From: Pseudoramibacter porci
GTDB taxonomy: Bacteria; Bacillota; Clostridia; Eubacteriales; Eubacteriaceae
Direction: 5' to 3'
Assembly (NCBI RefSeq): GCF_009696145.1
Contig: NZ_VUMO01000001.1
Location: forward strand, 268,056 to 332,055
DNA length: 64,000 bases
Shown here: positions 43,462 to 52,709 of the stretch, piece after piece
How the letters are laid out: each line of letters begins with the position of its first letter
Numbering within the stretch: the stretch's first letter is position 1
Notes under the pieces: generated by a model
Told to the model about the DNA's origin: nothing
Database searches by the model: none
What the model saw: only the letters and a program-made list of their open reading frames with translations
Translations under genes and position numbers: made by a program

Positions 43462-45629
43462 TGAAGATCGCGAGGGTTTTTTTAAAACAAACCAATAAAC
43501 GCATTGACCGGGCCTATGATTATCGTGTACCTGATACATTGGCCGATCAGGTTGTGCCCGGTGTTCGCGTTGCAGTTCCTTTCGCTCAGGGGCATCGCGT
43601 AGTCGAAGGCTTCGTGATTTCTGTAGGTGGCGACTCAAAATACACGAATAAGCTTCGCGACGTGCTGCAGGTGATTGATGCACAGCCGGTTGTCGACGAG
43701 GTACATCGTAAGTTATGTCTTTGGCTTGTGAAAATATACGATTGCCTTTTTTACGATGCTTTAGCATTATTTACGCAGCCGGTTCGTGTCAGCCGCGAAA
43801 CAAACGAGAAAGGCGAGATCTCTTTTCGGCCGTATCACAAAACGGAAAAAATATTTCGCATCACACAGGCAGGGAAAACCGCGAAGACAAAAGGCAAGAA
43901 GATGGCACGGATTTTGGAACTGCTCAAGAGCGGACCGATGAGTGCATCCGAATTAAACGCAGCCCTTCAGCATGCGTCAGACAGCCGGAAAAGGCTTCAG
44001 GAAAAAGGATGGATCGAATCTGTCGAAGGGTCTCAGTCTCAAAAGGCAGCGGCTGAAATTTTGCCCTTATCATGTGATCGTCATGTTTTTCAATCTATTC
44101 AGGAAAATCTATCAAACGCCGGGACTCAACCGGTCTTTTTTTATCAAAAGGATGACGATCTGCGTTTTGATTTGTTTCTTCAGGCCGCGGTGGAAGTCGT
44201 TCACCATGGGAAGAGCGTGCTCCTCATTGAACCGGAAATTAATTTACTGAAGAAAAATGCCGGCCGCTTTAAAAGTATTTTTGGCGAACTTGGCGCCGTG
44301 TATCATAGTCATCTCAAAATATCGGAACGCTACCGCGTTTTTCATCAAATTCAGACGGGAAGCGTAAAGGTCGTACTGGGCACAAGAACTGCGGTCTTTC
44401 TGCCCTTTAAAAATATTGGTCTAATTGGCGTTGATGAAATGGGAAATGGCCAATATATCTCGGATTCAGAACCTCACTATAAATTACCCGATGTTGCCGC
44501 GCAATTGGCGAAAATCTGTAGTGCGCAGATGTTGATTTCTGATCCGATTCCGTCTGTGACGCTCAAGTGGCGGATGTCAAAGAATCAAATTGTTCAAGCG
44601 ACTGCACCCTCAGATTTCAGCCCGGTTGATATTATCGACATGAAAAGGGAAATGCAGCGTGGTAATTTGGGGATTTTCAGCCATTTGCTCGAGGAGGAGA
44701 TGAATTCTGCACTTAACCGGAAACAACAAGTTGTGCTGCTGCACAATCGTCTTGGGTATCAGCATGCTGTTTTTTGCAGAGCATGCGGCGAGACGGTCAA
44801 ATGCCCAGTTTGCGGGCGTCCGATGAAAACTGATCAGACCGGCATTCTGATCTGCACGACTTGTGGAGAAAAGCGCCCCTTTCCAAAAACTTGTCCGTCC
44901 TGCGGGAGTAACCATATTAAAGGGATGGGCGTTGGTTTAGATCAAGTTGTTGAGATGATTCAGGAAAAATGGCGAGGTCACCGTGTCGTGAAAATAGACG
45001 CGGCAGCGGTTCGACAAAAGGAATTTGATGAGCTTTGTGGCGATATTCGAAAGGCAGATATTGTCGTTGGGACCAGAAGTCTCGTCAGGGGCTTTCCATT
45101 TGACAATGTGGGATGTGCGGCTGGTGTGCTGATTGATCAGGATATTGATGGGAATGCCTATCATGCAGCGGAGCAGGCTTACCGTTTGTATCGGCTATTT
45201 TTTGAGAAAACGAATGCCGTGTGTCGGTATGTTCAGACCTACAACGAGATGCATCCCGTTGTCGAGGCGCTCCATCAAAGTCATGATGATCCGTTTTACG
45301 ACGATGAGCTGAAATACCGAAGAAGTATGGGGTATCCACCTTTTGGCCACGTTTTTTATTTCGAAATATTTGGAGAAGACCGGGCACAGGTACAAAAAGA
45401 CAGTATCAGCCTGTATCACGCCTTACAAGCGCGATTTCCTCAATGGTCTGTATACAAACCGATTTTTGGCGAGATCAGGCGCGAAAATCATCAGCTTGAG
45501 TACCGAATTATGATGAAGGCGCCAGAAATACCACCGGTTTCAAACGGGATTAGACGTATGATTTGGGCCGGCGAGTTCGAACGGCTTGCATCAAAAATTA
45601 CGGTTGTTATCGACCCGGTATTGGATTAA
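43461..45629 (+). CDS. priA: Primosomal protein N' (PriA), helicase motifs lost
   Basis: Homologous end to end with PriA, the replication-restart protein that binds forked DNA and loads the primosome. 722 aa, GTG start. The N-terminal 3'BD and winged-helix parts (~1-200) and the zinc module (eight Cys: 439, 442, 448, 451, 465, 468, 478, 481) are intact. The helicase motifs are not. Where GVTGSGKTE should be, residues 226-236 read FFYQKDDDLRF; DEEH reads DEMG (325-328); GSATP reads ISDPIP (359-364); and QVxGRAGR reads RLFFEKTNA (578-586). The frame has no stops or shifts, so this is a maintained protein expected to lack ATPase activity. Confidence 0.93.
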   Translation: MKIARVFLKQTNKRIDRAYDYRVPDTLADQVVPGVRVAVPFAQGHRVVEGFVISVGGDSKYTNKLRDVLQVIDAQPVVDEVHRKLCLWLVKIYDCLFYDALALFTQPVRVSRETNEKGEISFRPYHKTEKIFRITQAGKTAKTKGKKMARILELLKSGPMSASELNAALQHASDSRKRLQEKGWIESVEGSQSQKAAAEILPLSCDRHVFQSIQENLSNAGTQPVFFYQKDDDLRFDLFLQAAVEVVHHGKSVLLIEPEINLLKKNAGRFKSIFGELGAVYHSHLKISERYRVFHQIQTGSVKVVLGTRTAVFLPFKNIGLIGVDEMGNGQYISDSEPHYKLPDVAAQLAKICSAQMLISDPIPSVTLKWRMSKNQIVQATAPSDFSPVDIIDMKREMQRGNLGIFSHLLEEEMNSALNRKQQVVLLHNRLGYQHAVFCRACGETVKCPVCGRPMKTDQTGILICTTCGEKRPFPKTCPSCGSNHIKGMGVGLDQVVEMIQEKWRGHRVVKIDAAAVRQKEFDELCGDIRKADIVVGTRSLVRGFPFDNVGCAAGVLIDQDIDGNAYHAAEQAYRLYRLFFEKTNAVCRYVQTYNEMHPVVEALHQSHDDPFYDDELKYRRSMGYPPFGHVFYFEIFGEDRAQVQKDSISLYHALQARFPQWSVYKPIFGEIRRENHQLEYRIMMKAPEIPPVSNGIRRMIWAGEFERLASKITVVIDPVLD

Positions 45630-45652
45630 ATCAACAATGGAGGATGATAATA

Positions 45653-46264
45653 ATGGCAATTCGCAAATTAAGAGTAAATGACGATCCGATTTTGAGAAAA
45701 AAAGCCAGAGAGATCACGGAAATAAATGATCGGATTAAGACACTGGCAGCGGACATGCTGGACACCATGTATGATGATGAAGGTGTTGGATTGGCAGCGC
45801 CACAGGTTGGTATTTTGAGACGTTTGGTGGTTATCGATGTGGGTAAAGGACCTATTGTTATGATTAACCCGGTAATCGTGGAGCAAAAGGGCAGTATTGT
45901 TGACGTAGAAGGCTGTTTGAGCTTCCCAGACGACGCGGGCTACGTCGAACGTCCCGAATACGTCACTGCGCAGTTCACGAATTTAGAGGGACAGCGCTGT
46001 GAAGTAAAAGGGCATATGCTTTTAGCTCGGGCCATTTGTCACGAACTGGATCATTTAGACGGCAAAGTCTTTATCGATAAAAAGGTACCAACTGAAAAAG
46101 CAGAAAAGATGATTGAAGCTCAGAATAAGCGGTTAGCGAAGGAGCAAAACAAAAAAATTACTGCTAGCGGAAACCAGACGGATGAAATGACCAGCGAAGC
46201 CTTTGAAAAGCCAGCGGACATGCAGACCATCAGTGCGCTGAACGGAGAAGACAGCCATGAATAA
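45653..46264 (+). CDS. def: Peptide deformylase
   Basis: Removes the formyl group from nascent proteins; metal enzyme. Start at ATG 45653 (GGAGG nine bases upstream), discarding an in-frame ATG at 45563 inside priA. Motifs GVGLAAPQVG (44-53), EGCLS (86-90) and HELDHLDG (130-137) hold the metal Cys and His pair. The 203-aa length includes a ~50-residue charged C-terminal extension absent from the compact clostridial form. Overlaps fmt by 8 nt, the classic def-fmt pair. Confidence 0.96.
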   Translation: MAIRKLRVNDDPILRKKAREITEINDRIKTLAADMLDTMYDDEGVGLAAPQVGILRRLVVIDVGKGPIVMINPVIVEQKGSIVDVEGCLSFPDDAGYVERPEYVTAQFTNLEGQRCEVKGHMLLARAICHELDHLDGKVFIDKKVPTEKAEKMIEAQNKRLAKEQNKKITASGNQTDEMTSEAFEKPADMQTISALNGEDSHE

Positions 46265-47198
46265 TATTCGAGTGGTGATGATGGGGACAACCGATTTTGC
46301 TGTACCGGCTTTGAAAAAGTTGTGCGACAGCGGTTTTGATGTGGCATGCGTCGTTTGTCAGCCCGATCGTCCCAATGGCCGCGGCAAAAAAATGCGTCCG
46401 CTTCCGATGAAGAAAACGGCTCAGGCCCTTGAAATTCCAGTTTTTCAGCCTGACAAAATTCGCGACTCAGAAGCAGTTGCTTATTTGAAAAGCTTGAATC
46501 CGGATTTCTTTGTCGTCGCAGCTTATGGACAAATCCTTTCTCAGGAAGTGTTGGACATTCCGACATATGGCTGCATTAATATTCACGGCTCTCTTCTTCC
46601 GAAGTACCGAGGTGCGGCGCCTATTCATCATGCTATTATCGATGGTGAAAAAGAGACCGGTGTGTCGATCATGAAGATGGACATCGGCATGGATACCGGC
46701 GCGGTTTATAAAAAAGTTGTGATACCGATTACCGAGACGACAACGGTCGGCGCCATGCACGACGAGATGGCTGAACAGGGGGCAGAAGCGCTCATTCCTG
46801 TACTGCAGGAGATTTATGCAGGAACGGCAGAGGCCATACCGCAGGATCCCGATGAAGCGACGTACGCGGATAAAATCAGCAAAGAAACAGGACGGATCGA
46901 CTGGAAACAGTCGTCTGAAAAAATTGTCCGTCGTATTAACGGGACAGACCCATGGCCTGGTGCCTGGTGCCAATACCGTTCACAAAAGATGAAATGTTTT
47001 GCACCTAAAATGATGCATCAGGCAGCATCAAGCCGCCCTGGGACCGTTGTTTCAGCTGATAGTCAAAAAGGATTAATTGTTGCCGCATCGGATCAGCTGG
47101 TCGAAATTCAGGAAATACAAATGCCAGGGAAACGCCGGATGAAAGCCAAGGATTATCTGCGCGGCAATGCCATTGAGATTGGTGAAGTCCTCAGTTGA
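46257..47198 (+). CDS. fmt: Methionyl-tRNA formyltransferase
   Basis: Formylates initiator Met-tRNA with 10-formyl-THF. 313 aa: GTTDFAVPALKKL at the N-terminus, catalytic region NIHGSLLPKYRGAAPIHHAIIDGE with Asn/His, then DIGMDTG, and a C-terminal OB-like domain (~205-310). GGAGAAG ribosome site lies within def. No initiator tRNA is encoded in this window. Confidence 0.96.
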   Translation: MNNIRVVMMGTTDFAVPALKKLCDSGFDVACVVCQPDRPNGRGKKMRPLPMKKTAQALEIPVFQPDKIRDSEAVAYLKSLNPDFFVVAAYGQILSQEVLDIPTYGCINIHGSLLPKYRGAAPIHHAIIDGEKETGVSIMKMDIGMDTGAVYKKVVIPITETTTVGAMHDEMAEQGAEALIPVLQEIYAGTAEAIPQDPDEATYADKISKETGRIDWKQSSEKIVRRINGTDPWPGAWCQYRSQKMKCFAPKMMHQAASSRPGTVVSADSQKGLIVAASDQLVEIQEIQMPGKRRMKAKDYLRGNAIEIGEVLS

Positions 47199-47267
47199 TT
47201 ATTTTAGAAAAATTTCAGTCTTGCCCACTATAATGCCATTAATTTTAAAAGAAAAAGGAGAATGACA

Positions 47268-47960
47268 ATGTTTTTTTGGGACTGGACTATGATCATCTTG
47301 ATTCCTGGGCTGATCATTTCTGCGATTGCTCAGGCAAAGGTATCCTCATCTTTTAATCGATACAGCCGGATTCAATCCAGATCAGGAATGACAGGGTTTG
47401 AAGCGGCAAATCGTTTGCTTGCTGTTCGCAATGTGCCGGTCACACTTCACAGTATCGCCGGCAGTTTAACAGATCATTTTGATCCGCGAGATAAAACTAT
47501 TGGCTTATCACAGCCGGTGGGCAACAGTACCAGCCTTGCAGCGATTGCTGTTGCTGCACATGAAACGGGACATGCCTATCAGGATTACGAAGGCTACTTT
47601 GGATTGAAATTCAGAAATGCCATTGTACCGGTTTGCAACTTCGCAACAAACGCAGCGTGGCCGCTGTTTTTTATTGGGTTGATTTTCGGTGGCGCGAGCC
47701 AATATGGTACGATCTTAATGAACATCGGGATTCTGTTTTTCTCATTTTCATTGATTTTTAACTTGGTGACCTTACCTGTTGAATTCAATGCGAGTCATCG
47801 CGCGCTCGCGATGCTTAAAGAAAATCAGATGCTCGGACCGGATGAAATCAAAGGCGCCCGGCGGGTGCTTTCTGCGGCAGCCATGACTTATGTTGCGGCC
47901 ACATTGATGTCCTTTTTGAATTTACTTAGAATGATTTTGTTAAGAGATAGTCGTTCCTAG
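47268..47960 (+). CDS. yugP: YugP-family zinc metallopeptidase
   Basis: Membrane-embedded neutral zinc metallopeptidase family (Zn_peptidase_2). 230 aa: N-terminal membrane segment (~6-22), the zinc motif AAHETGHAYQ (HExGH) preceded by VGNSTSLAAIAV, and a further Glu in LPVEFNASHRAL; three more membrane helices. ATG 47268 is preferred over 47262 because AAAGGAG then has a 7-nt spacing. Substrate unknown. The position between fmt and rsmB is common in Clostridia. Confidence 0.9.
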   Translation: MFFWDWTMIILIPGLIISAIAQAKVSSSFNRYSRIQSRSGMTGFEAANRLLAVRNVPVTLHSIAGSLTDHFDPRDKTIGLSQPVGNSTSLAAIAVAAHETGHAYQDYEGYFGLKFRNAIVPVCNFATNAAWPLFFIGLIFGGASQYGTILMNIGILFFSFSLIFNLVTLPVEFNASHRALAMLKENQMLGPDEIKGARRVLSAAAMTYVAATLMSFLNLLRMILLRDSRS

Positions 47961-47964
47961 AGAT

Positions 47965-49296
47965 ATGAAGCGAAAAAATACAACCGTACAATACAATCTA
48001 TCACCCCGCGAGCAGGCTTATTACAGTCTGTTCGCTATTGACCGGGAGGGTGCCTTCTCTAATTTGGAAATTCAGAGGGTGCTTTCCCGTTCGTTATTTT
48101 CAAAGCCGGACGCACATTTGTACACGGCATTGGTTTACGGCGTCCTTCAAAATGAAATTTTACTGGACGACCGAATTGCAGCGATGATCAAATCTAACAT
48201 ACGATTAGATTTTGAAATCCGCGAGATCCTGCGCATTGCGGCTTTTCAGCTGCTTATGATGAACCGCATTCCGCCGTATGCTGCAATTTCCGAGGCCGTT
48301 GAGCTATGCGGAAAAGTCAAACCCAAAGCCAAAGGGTTTGTCAATGGTGTGCTCAGAAATATGGCGCGAAAATCTGAACAATTGAAGCGTTGGCGAGCAT
48401 CAGATTACAGAGATACCATACAGGCGCTTTCGGTTCGAACATCTGTTCCGAAACCGATTGTGGAAATTTACGCTAAGGCCTTTGGCGGGAAGGCGAGTGT
48501 ACGCGAGCTGATGGCGGTGAACCGGCCGTCGCCGCTGACGATTCGCGCTAATGGTCTGAAAATATCGCGGGATGCGTTATTGGAGACATTGGCTGAAGAA
48601 GGAGTCGAAGGGGTGAGAACGGCGATTTCGCCATCGGGAATTAAAATTACAAATGCTTCTGTGTCGGAATTAAATCAGACACAAGCACATCGCGATGGAT
48701 TATTTACGATTCAGGATCAGGGCGCGATGCTGATCGTTGAGGCTTTATCTCCCAAAGCTGGCGAGCACCTACTCGACATGTGCGCAGCGCCTGGAGGAAA
48801 GACAACGTATCTCGCTGAAATGATACACGATGAGGGCTCCATTACAGCTCGGGACATTTATCCTTCTAGATTGAAGCTGATTGAAAACCAAGCCGCACAA
48901 TTGGGGATCCAAAGTATCATAACGGAAGCTTTTGATGGGACAATGTGTAAAACGTCCGATCGGGAGCAATACGACCGCGTTCTGCTCGACGCACCCTGTT
49001 CAGGGTTGGGAATCATTCGGCGAAAACCGGAAATTCGTTACCGCTTTGATTTTGAAAAACAACGCGAACTCATTCACATTCAGCGGAAGATGTTAATCAA
49101 TGCGGTCGATGCATTAAAACCGGGAGGTATTCTGGTATATTCCACGTGTACGGTAGACCCGAGGGAAAATGCGGAGCAGATTAATTGGCTATGCCGGCAA
49201 ACACAGAAGATCGCTGTTTTAGAAACGAGACAAATCAGTTCGGCTGATGATCAATGCGATGGATTTTATTATGCCAAACTCATAAAAAATGTGTGA
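47965..49296 (+). CDS. rsmB: 16S rRNA (cytosine967-C5)-methyltransferase RsmB
   Basis: 443 aa: N-terminal NusB-like RNA-binding domain (~10-140), then the SAM domain with MCAAPGGKTTYLAE, DAPCSGLGIIRRKPEIRY (conserved Cys) and STCTVDPRENAEQI (catalytic Cys). Four bases after yugP; no strong ribosome site, so probably coupled. rlmN and stp, which often follow, are absent; a glycosidase gene comes next. Confidence 0.95.
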   Translation: MKRKNTTVQYNLSPREQAYYSLFAIDREGAFSNLEIQRVLSRSLFSKPDAHLYTALVYGVLQNEILLDDRIAAMIKSNIRLDFEIREILRIAAFQLLMMNRIPPYAAISEAVELCGKVKPKAKGFVNGVLRNMARKSEQLKRWRASDYRDTIQALSVRTSVPKPIVEIYAKAFGGKASVRELMAVNRPSPLTIRANGLKISRDALLETLAEEGVEGVRTAISPSGIKITNASVSELNQTQAHRDGLFTIQDQGAMLIVEALSPKAGEHLLDMCAAPGGKTTYLAEMIHDEGSITARDIYPSRLKLIENQAAQLGIQSIITEAFDGTMCKTSDREQYDRVLLDAPCSGLGIIRRKPEIRYRFDFEKQRELIHIQRKMLINAVDALKPGGILVYSTCTVDPRENAEQINWLCRQTQKIAVLETRQISSADDQCDGFYYAKLIKNV

Positions 49297-49345
49297 ACCA
49301 GTACATGAAAAATAGACCAGTCATTATCATTTGTAAAAGAAAGAA

Positions 49346-51976
49346 GTGAGGGGTGTGAAAAGTAAGGATTCAGGCCAAACCGCTATTCGGGAGAAGCGTC
49401 GGAAATTGACGCTAAAACAACGCTGTACTTTGCTTTCTGGGCAATCTAAATGGTCCTCCCAGGGCATCTCCGAGCAGGGAATTTCCGCTTTTGTTATGTC
49501 TGATGGCCCCCATGGACTGCGACGGGAGAAAGAGAATGGCAGTAGTTTTCCAGCGACTTGTTTTCCGCCGGAAGTCACGCTATCCTGCTCTTGGGATGAT
49601 GAGATGGTGTACCGAGTTGCAGCGGCGATCGCTGAGGAAGCGGCACTGCAAGGCGTGGATGTCATTTTAGGACCTGGCCTAAATATTAAACGCAGCCCAC
49701 TTTGCGGACGAAACTTCGAATATTTTTCAGAGGACCCATTATTATCGGGCATGTTGGGAAAGGCCTATATTGAAGGTGCAAAGAGCCGTCACGTTGAAAC
49801 ATGCGTCAAGCATTTCTTTGCCAATAATCAGGAGAGTAACCGTATGACGATTGACGTGCGCCTTTCGGAAAGAGCAGCACGTGAGATTTACATCCGTCCT
49901 TTTGAAATTGCTGTGTGCGGGGCAGATCCCGGAATGGTGATGGCCGCATATAATCAAATCAACGGGACGTATGCGACAGAGCAGCGCCACACTTTGACAG
50001 AGCTACTTCGAACACAGTGGCATTATTGCGGCGTGACAGTTTCGGATTGGTCAGCCGTTCAAAATCGAGTGGCCAGCGTCAGGGCTGGGCTCGATTTGGA
50101 AATGCCGGATTCGGATGGCGTCAATGATGAGAAAGTTTATCGTGCGGTCAAGCATTTTGCATTGCCTGAGGGCTGTGTCAACCGCAGTGTTGAACGGTTG
50201 ATTGCCTTTGGCGAACGCTGCGAACAAAATCGAGAGGCGCGCAAATCGATGACTGTTTCAAGCCTTGCTGAACATCATCAGCTGGCGCGGCGTGCTGCGG
50301 CGGAAAGTATTGTGCTTTTAGAGAATAAACACAATCTGTTGCCACTTGTTCCCGAGAAGCTGTCGAGAAATCATCGAATACTAGTCATTGGGGCGCTTGC
50401 GAAAGCGCCGCGGATTCAAGGCGGGGGCTCGTCTCAGGTTAACGCAAATTGGATTGAGACGCCGTGGAAAAGTCTCGAAACAGTTTACACAAACGTTTCT
50501 CTGGATTACGCTGACGGATACGCGCTGTCGACGGTCTCAGAAAACAAGCGGGAGGCGCTTTGTGCACGCGCCATTCATAAGGCAAAACAAGCAGATACGG
50601 TTTTACTTTTCGTCGGTCTTCCGGAATCTGCAGAAAGCGAATCTTGGGATCGGCACGATATGAATCTGCCCATCGGTCAGTTACAATTGATGGATCAGCT
50701 GACTGCAGCGCATCGCCGCGTTGTGGTGATCGTTCAAAATGGCGGATCTGTCTTGCTGTGGCATGCCGCCTGTGCAGCGGCCGTACTTGAATCTTGGCTC
50801 GGTGGTGAAGCTTGCGGGCCGGCATTGTGCGACGTACTTACTGGAAAAATTGTCCCTTCTGGAAAATTAACAGAGACCATTCCCAAACGGCTGGAGGATA
50901 CGCCGGCATATTTGAATTTTCCAGGAGATGGGCGCGAGGTGAATTACGGCGAAGGCATTTATGTGGGGTACCGTTTCTACGACGCCAAGCATTTATCAGT
51001 TCAGTATCCTTTTGGATACGGGTTGAGTTACGCGGATATTGAATATATAGGCTTTAAAGTTCAAGAAGATGCTCAAAAAGATAATCAACTGATTTTTGAG
51101 GTTACGCTGAGCAATCACTCGGATTTTGCCGCAAAGGAAACGGTTCAAATCTACGCAGGTATGGTGAAGAGTGCGGTGAGACGACCGCCTAAAATTTTGG
51201 TCGCTTATCGAAAGGTTGAAGTACCGGCGAAAACGCTCAAGTGTGTCGTGATCGTCATGCCCAAAGAGCGGCTGGCCTATTTTGACACCATTTCCCATCA
51301 ATGGCGGATAGAAAGCGGCACGTATTGTTTTTACTGCGGTGCGTCGAGCCGGAATCTGTCATTTAAACGCACTTACATTGTCGATGTAGGAGAATTAGAA
51401 CCTGTGATTACGGAAAATTCTACTATTCGCGAGGTGCTGCACACTGAACGCGGACAGGTGCTCTTTCATCAAGCGGTCGAATTTTACCATAGGGTGACGG
51501 GATTCGAACTGGATATGACAGATGATTTCATTGCGCATTCCGTGATGGCGACGCCGCTGATTAAGGTGCCGATGCTTTCAGGCGGGATGCTGACAGACCG
51601 TATGCTTAAGCGGGTGATTCGTTACATTAATCACGACGTTCGCCATTTGGGCATCGGTTTTTTAGCGGCCAAAGAGGTGAATGCGCCAAAAGTGATGCGG
51701 GCATTGATCCGCGCGCGAGCGGCTTACTCAAAAAATCAGGCAGCGCCTTATTCAGTCGATACGCCGATGGATCTGCTGCTGGCTTCAAAGCCGCACCGTA
51801 CAGTTTTGGCGTCGTTTTTGGGGCCGAAGGGCGAGACCATTTTATCTTGCGTCCCCGTTCAGGCATTAGCCAAAACGCATTTGACCCTTCGTCAGCTTCA
51901 GCAAATTATTCCTCTGCATTTACTGAAAAAATCAACATTGGAGAAAATCAACAAGAAATTGAAGGCAATACACTAA
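49346..51976 (+). CDS. Glycoside hydrolase family 3 (beta-glucosidase-like)
   Basis: Exo-acting beta-glycosidase, no signal peptide, so cytoplasmic; the natural glycoside is unknown. 876 aa: GH3 N domain (MSDGPHGLR ~51-59, GPGLNIKRSPLCGRNFEYFSEDP, KHFFANNQ, nucleophile D234 in VTVSDWSAV), GH3 C domain (IQGGGSSQVN, GEACGPALCDVL), a fibronectin-III-like domain (~560-680), and an additional ~180-residue helical C-terminus (from ENSTIREVL) seen in clostridial members. The start is either GTG 49346 or GTG 49355; neither has a clear ribosome site. It sits one base before tsaB, the place often held by tsaE. Confidence 0.9.
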   Translation: MRGVKSKDSGQTAIREKRRKLTLKQRCTLLSGQSKWSSQGISEQGISAFVMSDGPHGLRREKENGSSFPATCFPPEVTLSCSWDDEMVYRVAAAIAEEAALQGVDVILGPGLNIKRSPLCGRNFEYFSEDPLLSGMLGKAYIEGAKSRHVETCVKHFFANNQESNRMTIDVRLSERAAREIYIRPFEIAVCGADPGMVMAAYNQINGTYATEQRHTLTELLRTQWHYCGVTVSDWSAVQNRVASVRAGLDLEMPDSDGVNDEKVYRAVKHFALPEGCVNRSVERLIAFGERCEQNREARKSMTVSSLAEHHQLARRAAAESIVLLENKHNLLPLVPEKLSRNHRILVIGALAKAPRIQGGGSSQVNANWIETPWKSLETVYTNVSLDYADGYALSTVSENKREALCARAIHKAKQADTVLLFVGLPESAESESWDRHDMNLPIGQLQLMDQLTAAHRRVVVIVQNGGSVLLWHAACAAAVLESWLGGEACGPALCDVLTGKIVPSGKLTETIPKRLEDTPAYLNFPGDGREVNYGEGIYVGYRFYDAKHLSVQYPFGYGLSYADIEYIGFKVQEDAQKDNQLIFEVTLSNHSDFAAKETVQIYAGMVKSAVRRPPKILVAYRKVEVPAKTLKCVVIVMPKERLAYFDTISHQWRIESGTYCFYCGASSRNLSFKRTYIVDVGELEPVITENSTIREVLHTERGQVLFHQAVEFYHRVTGFELDMTDDFIAHSVMATPLIKVPMLSGGMLTDRMLKRVIRYINHDVRHLGIGFLAAKEVNAPKVMRALIRARAAYSKNQAAPYSVDTPMDLLLASKPHRTVLASFLGPKGETILSCVPVQALAKTHLTLRQLQQIIPLHLLKKSTLEKINKKLKAIH

Positions 51977-51977
51977 A

Positions 51978-52709
51978 ATGAAACTACTTATGATCGATAC
52001 TTCGACTATTGTCGCGACAGCAGCTGTTCTCGACGTGGACAGATTAATTGCGGAGACAATTGTCAACTACAAGAAAAAACATTCAGAAAAAATGCTGCCG
52101 TCCATCGACCACATGCTTCAGGATTCAGGCCTTGGGCTCAAGGATATCGATGTGTTCGGCGTCGTCAACGGGCCAGGCTCTTTTACAGGGTTGCGAATCG
52201 GTATGGCGACAGCGAAGGGCTTCGCTCAAGCGCTGAACAAGCCGATGGTGACGGTGTCAACATTGGAGGCCCTCGCGGCTAACGTTTGTGCCAGTGATTC
52301 AACAATCTGCCCAATTATCGATGCACAGCGCGGTCAAGTTTACGTTGCACTTTATCAATCAGATGGGGAATCCGCTGAGCCGTCCCTTAAGATTACAATG
52401 GCAGAAGGGGTGTACGATGTCGATACCCTGAGCCGAAAATTGAAGGATTTAAATCAACCGGTTATGCTTTTAGGCGACGGGCTTAAAAAATACGGTAAGC
52501 AGCTTTTGGAAGCCGTCCCCAACGCATGCGCAGCGCCCGCGTTTCTCGCGATGAACCGCGCCTCGTCTGCGGCATACGTTGGACTTAAAAAAATACAGCA
52601 GGGTAAGACGGTTAGCTGTTTTCAAGCTGATCTCAACTATTTGAGAAAATCCTCGGCAGAGGAACAGCGAGAAAAGAAATTGTCTCGGGAAGCGCAGCAC
52701 CATGAATAA
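51978..52709 (+). CDS. tsaB: TsaB, tRNA threonylcarbamoyladenosine (t6A) factor
   Basis: Scaffold partner of TsaD in making t6A37 on ANN-decoding tRNAs. 243 aa with the ASKHA-type N-terminus MLMIDTST, KKKHSEKMLPSID, VVNGPGSFTGLRIGMATAKGFAQ and PIIDAQRGQVYVALY. It overlaps rimI by 8 nt. tsaE is missing from this otherwise standard tsaB-rimI-tsaD set and should be elsewhere in the genome. Confidence 0.94.
   Translation: MKLLMIDTSTIVATAAVLDVDRLIAETIVNYKKKHSEKMLPSIDHMLQDSGLGLKDIDVFGVVNGPGSFTGLRIGMATAKGFAQALNKPMVTVSTLEALAANVCASDSTICPIIDAQRGQVYVALYQSDGESAEPSLKITMAEGVYDVDTLSRKLKDLNQPVMLLGDGLKKYGKQLLEAVPNACAAPAFLAMNRASSAAYVGLKKIQQGKTVSCFQADLNYLRKSSAEEQREKKLSREAQHHE

Noticed and set aside
43461..45629. 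priA as a pseudogene
   Set aside because: No internal stop or frameshift, normal length, and conserved zinc cysteines argue for a maintained protein with lost ATPase motifs.
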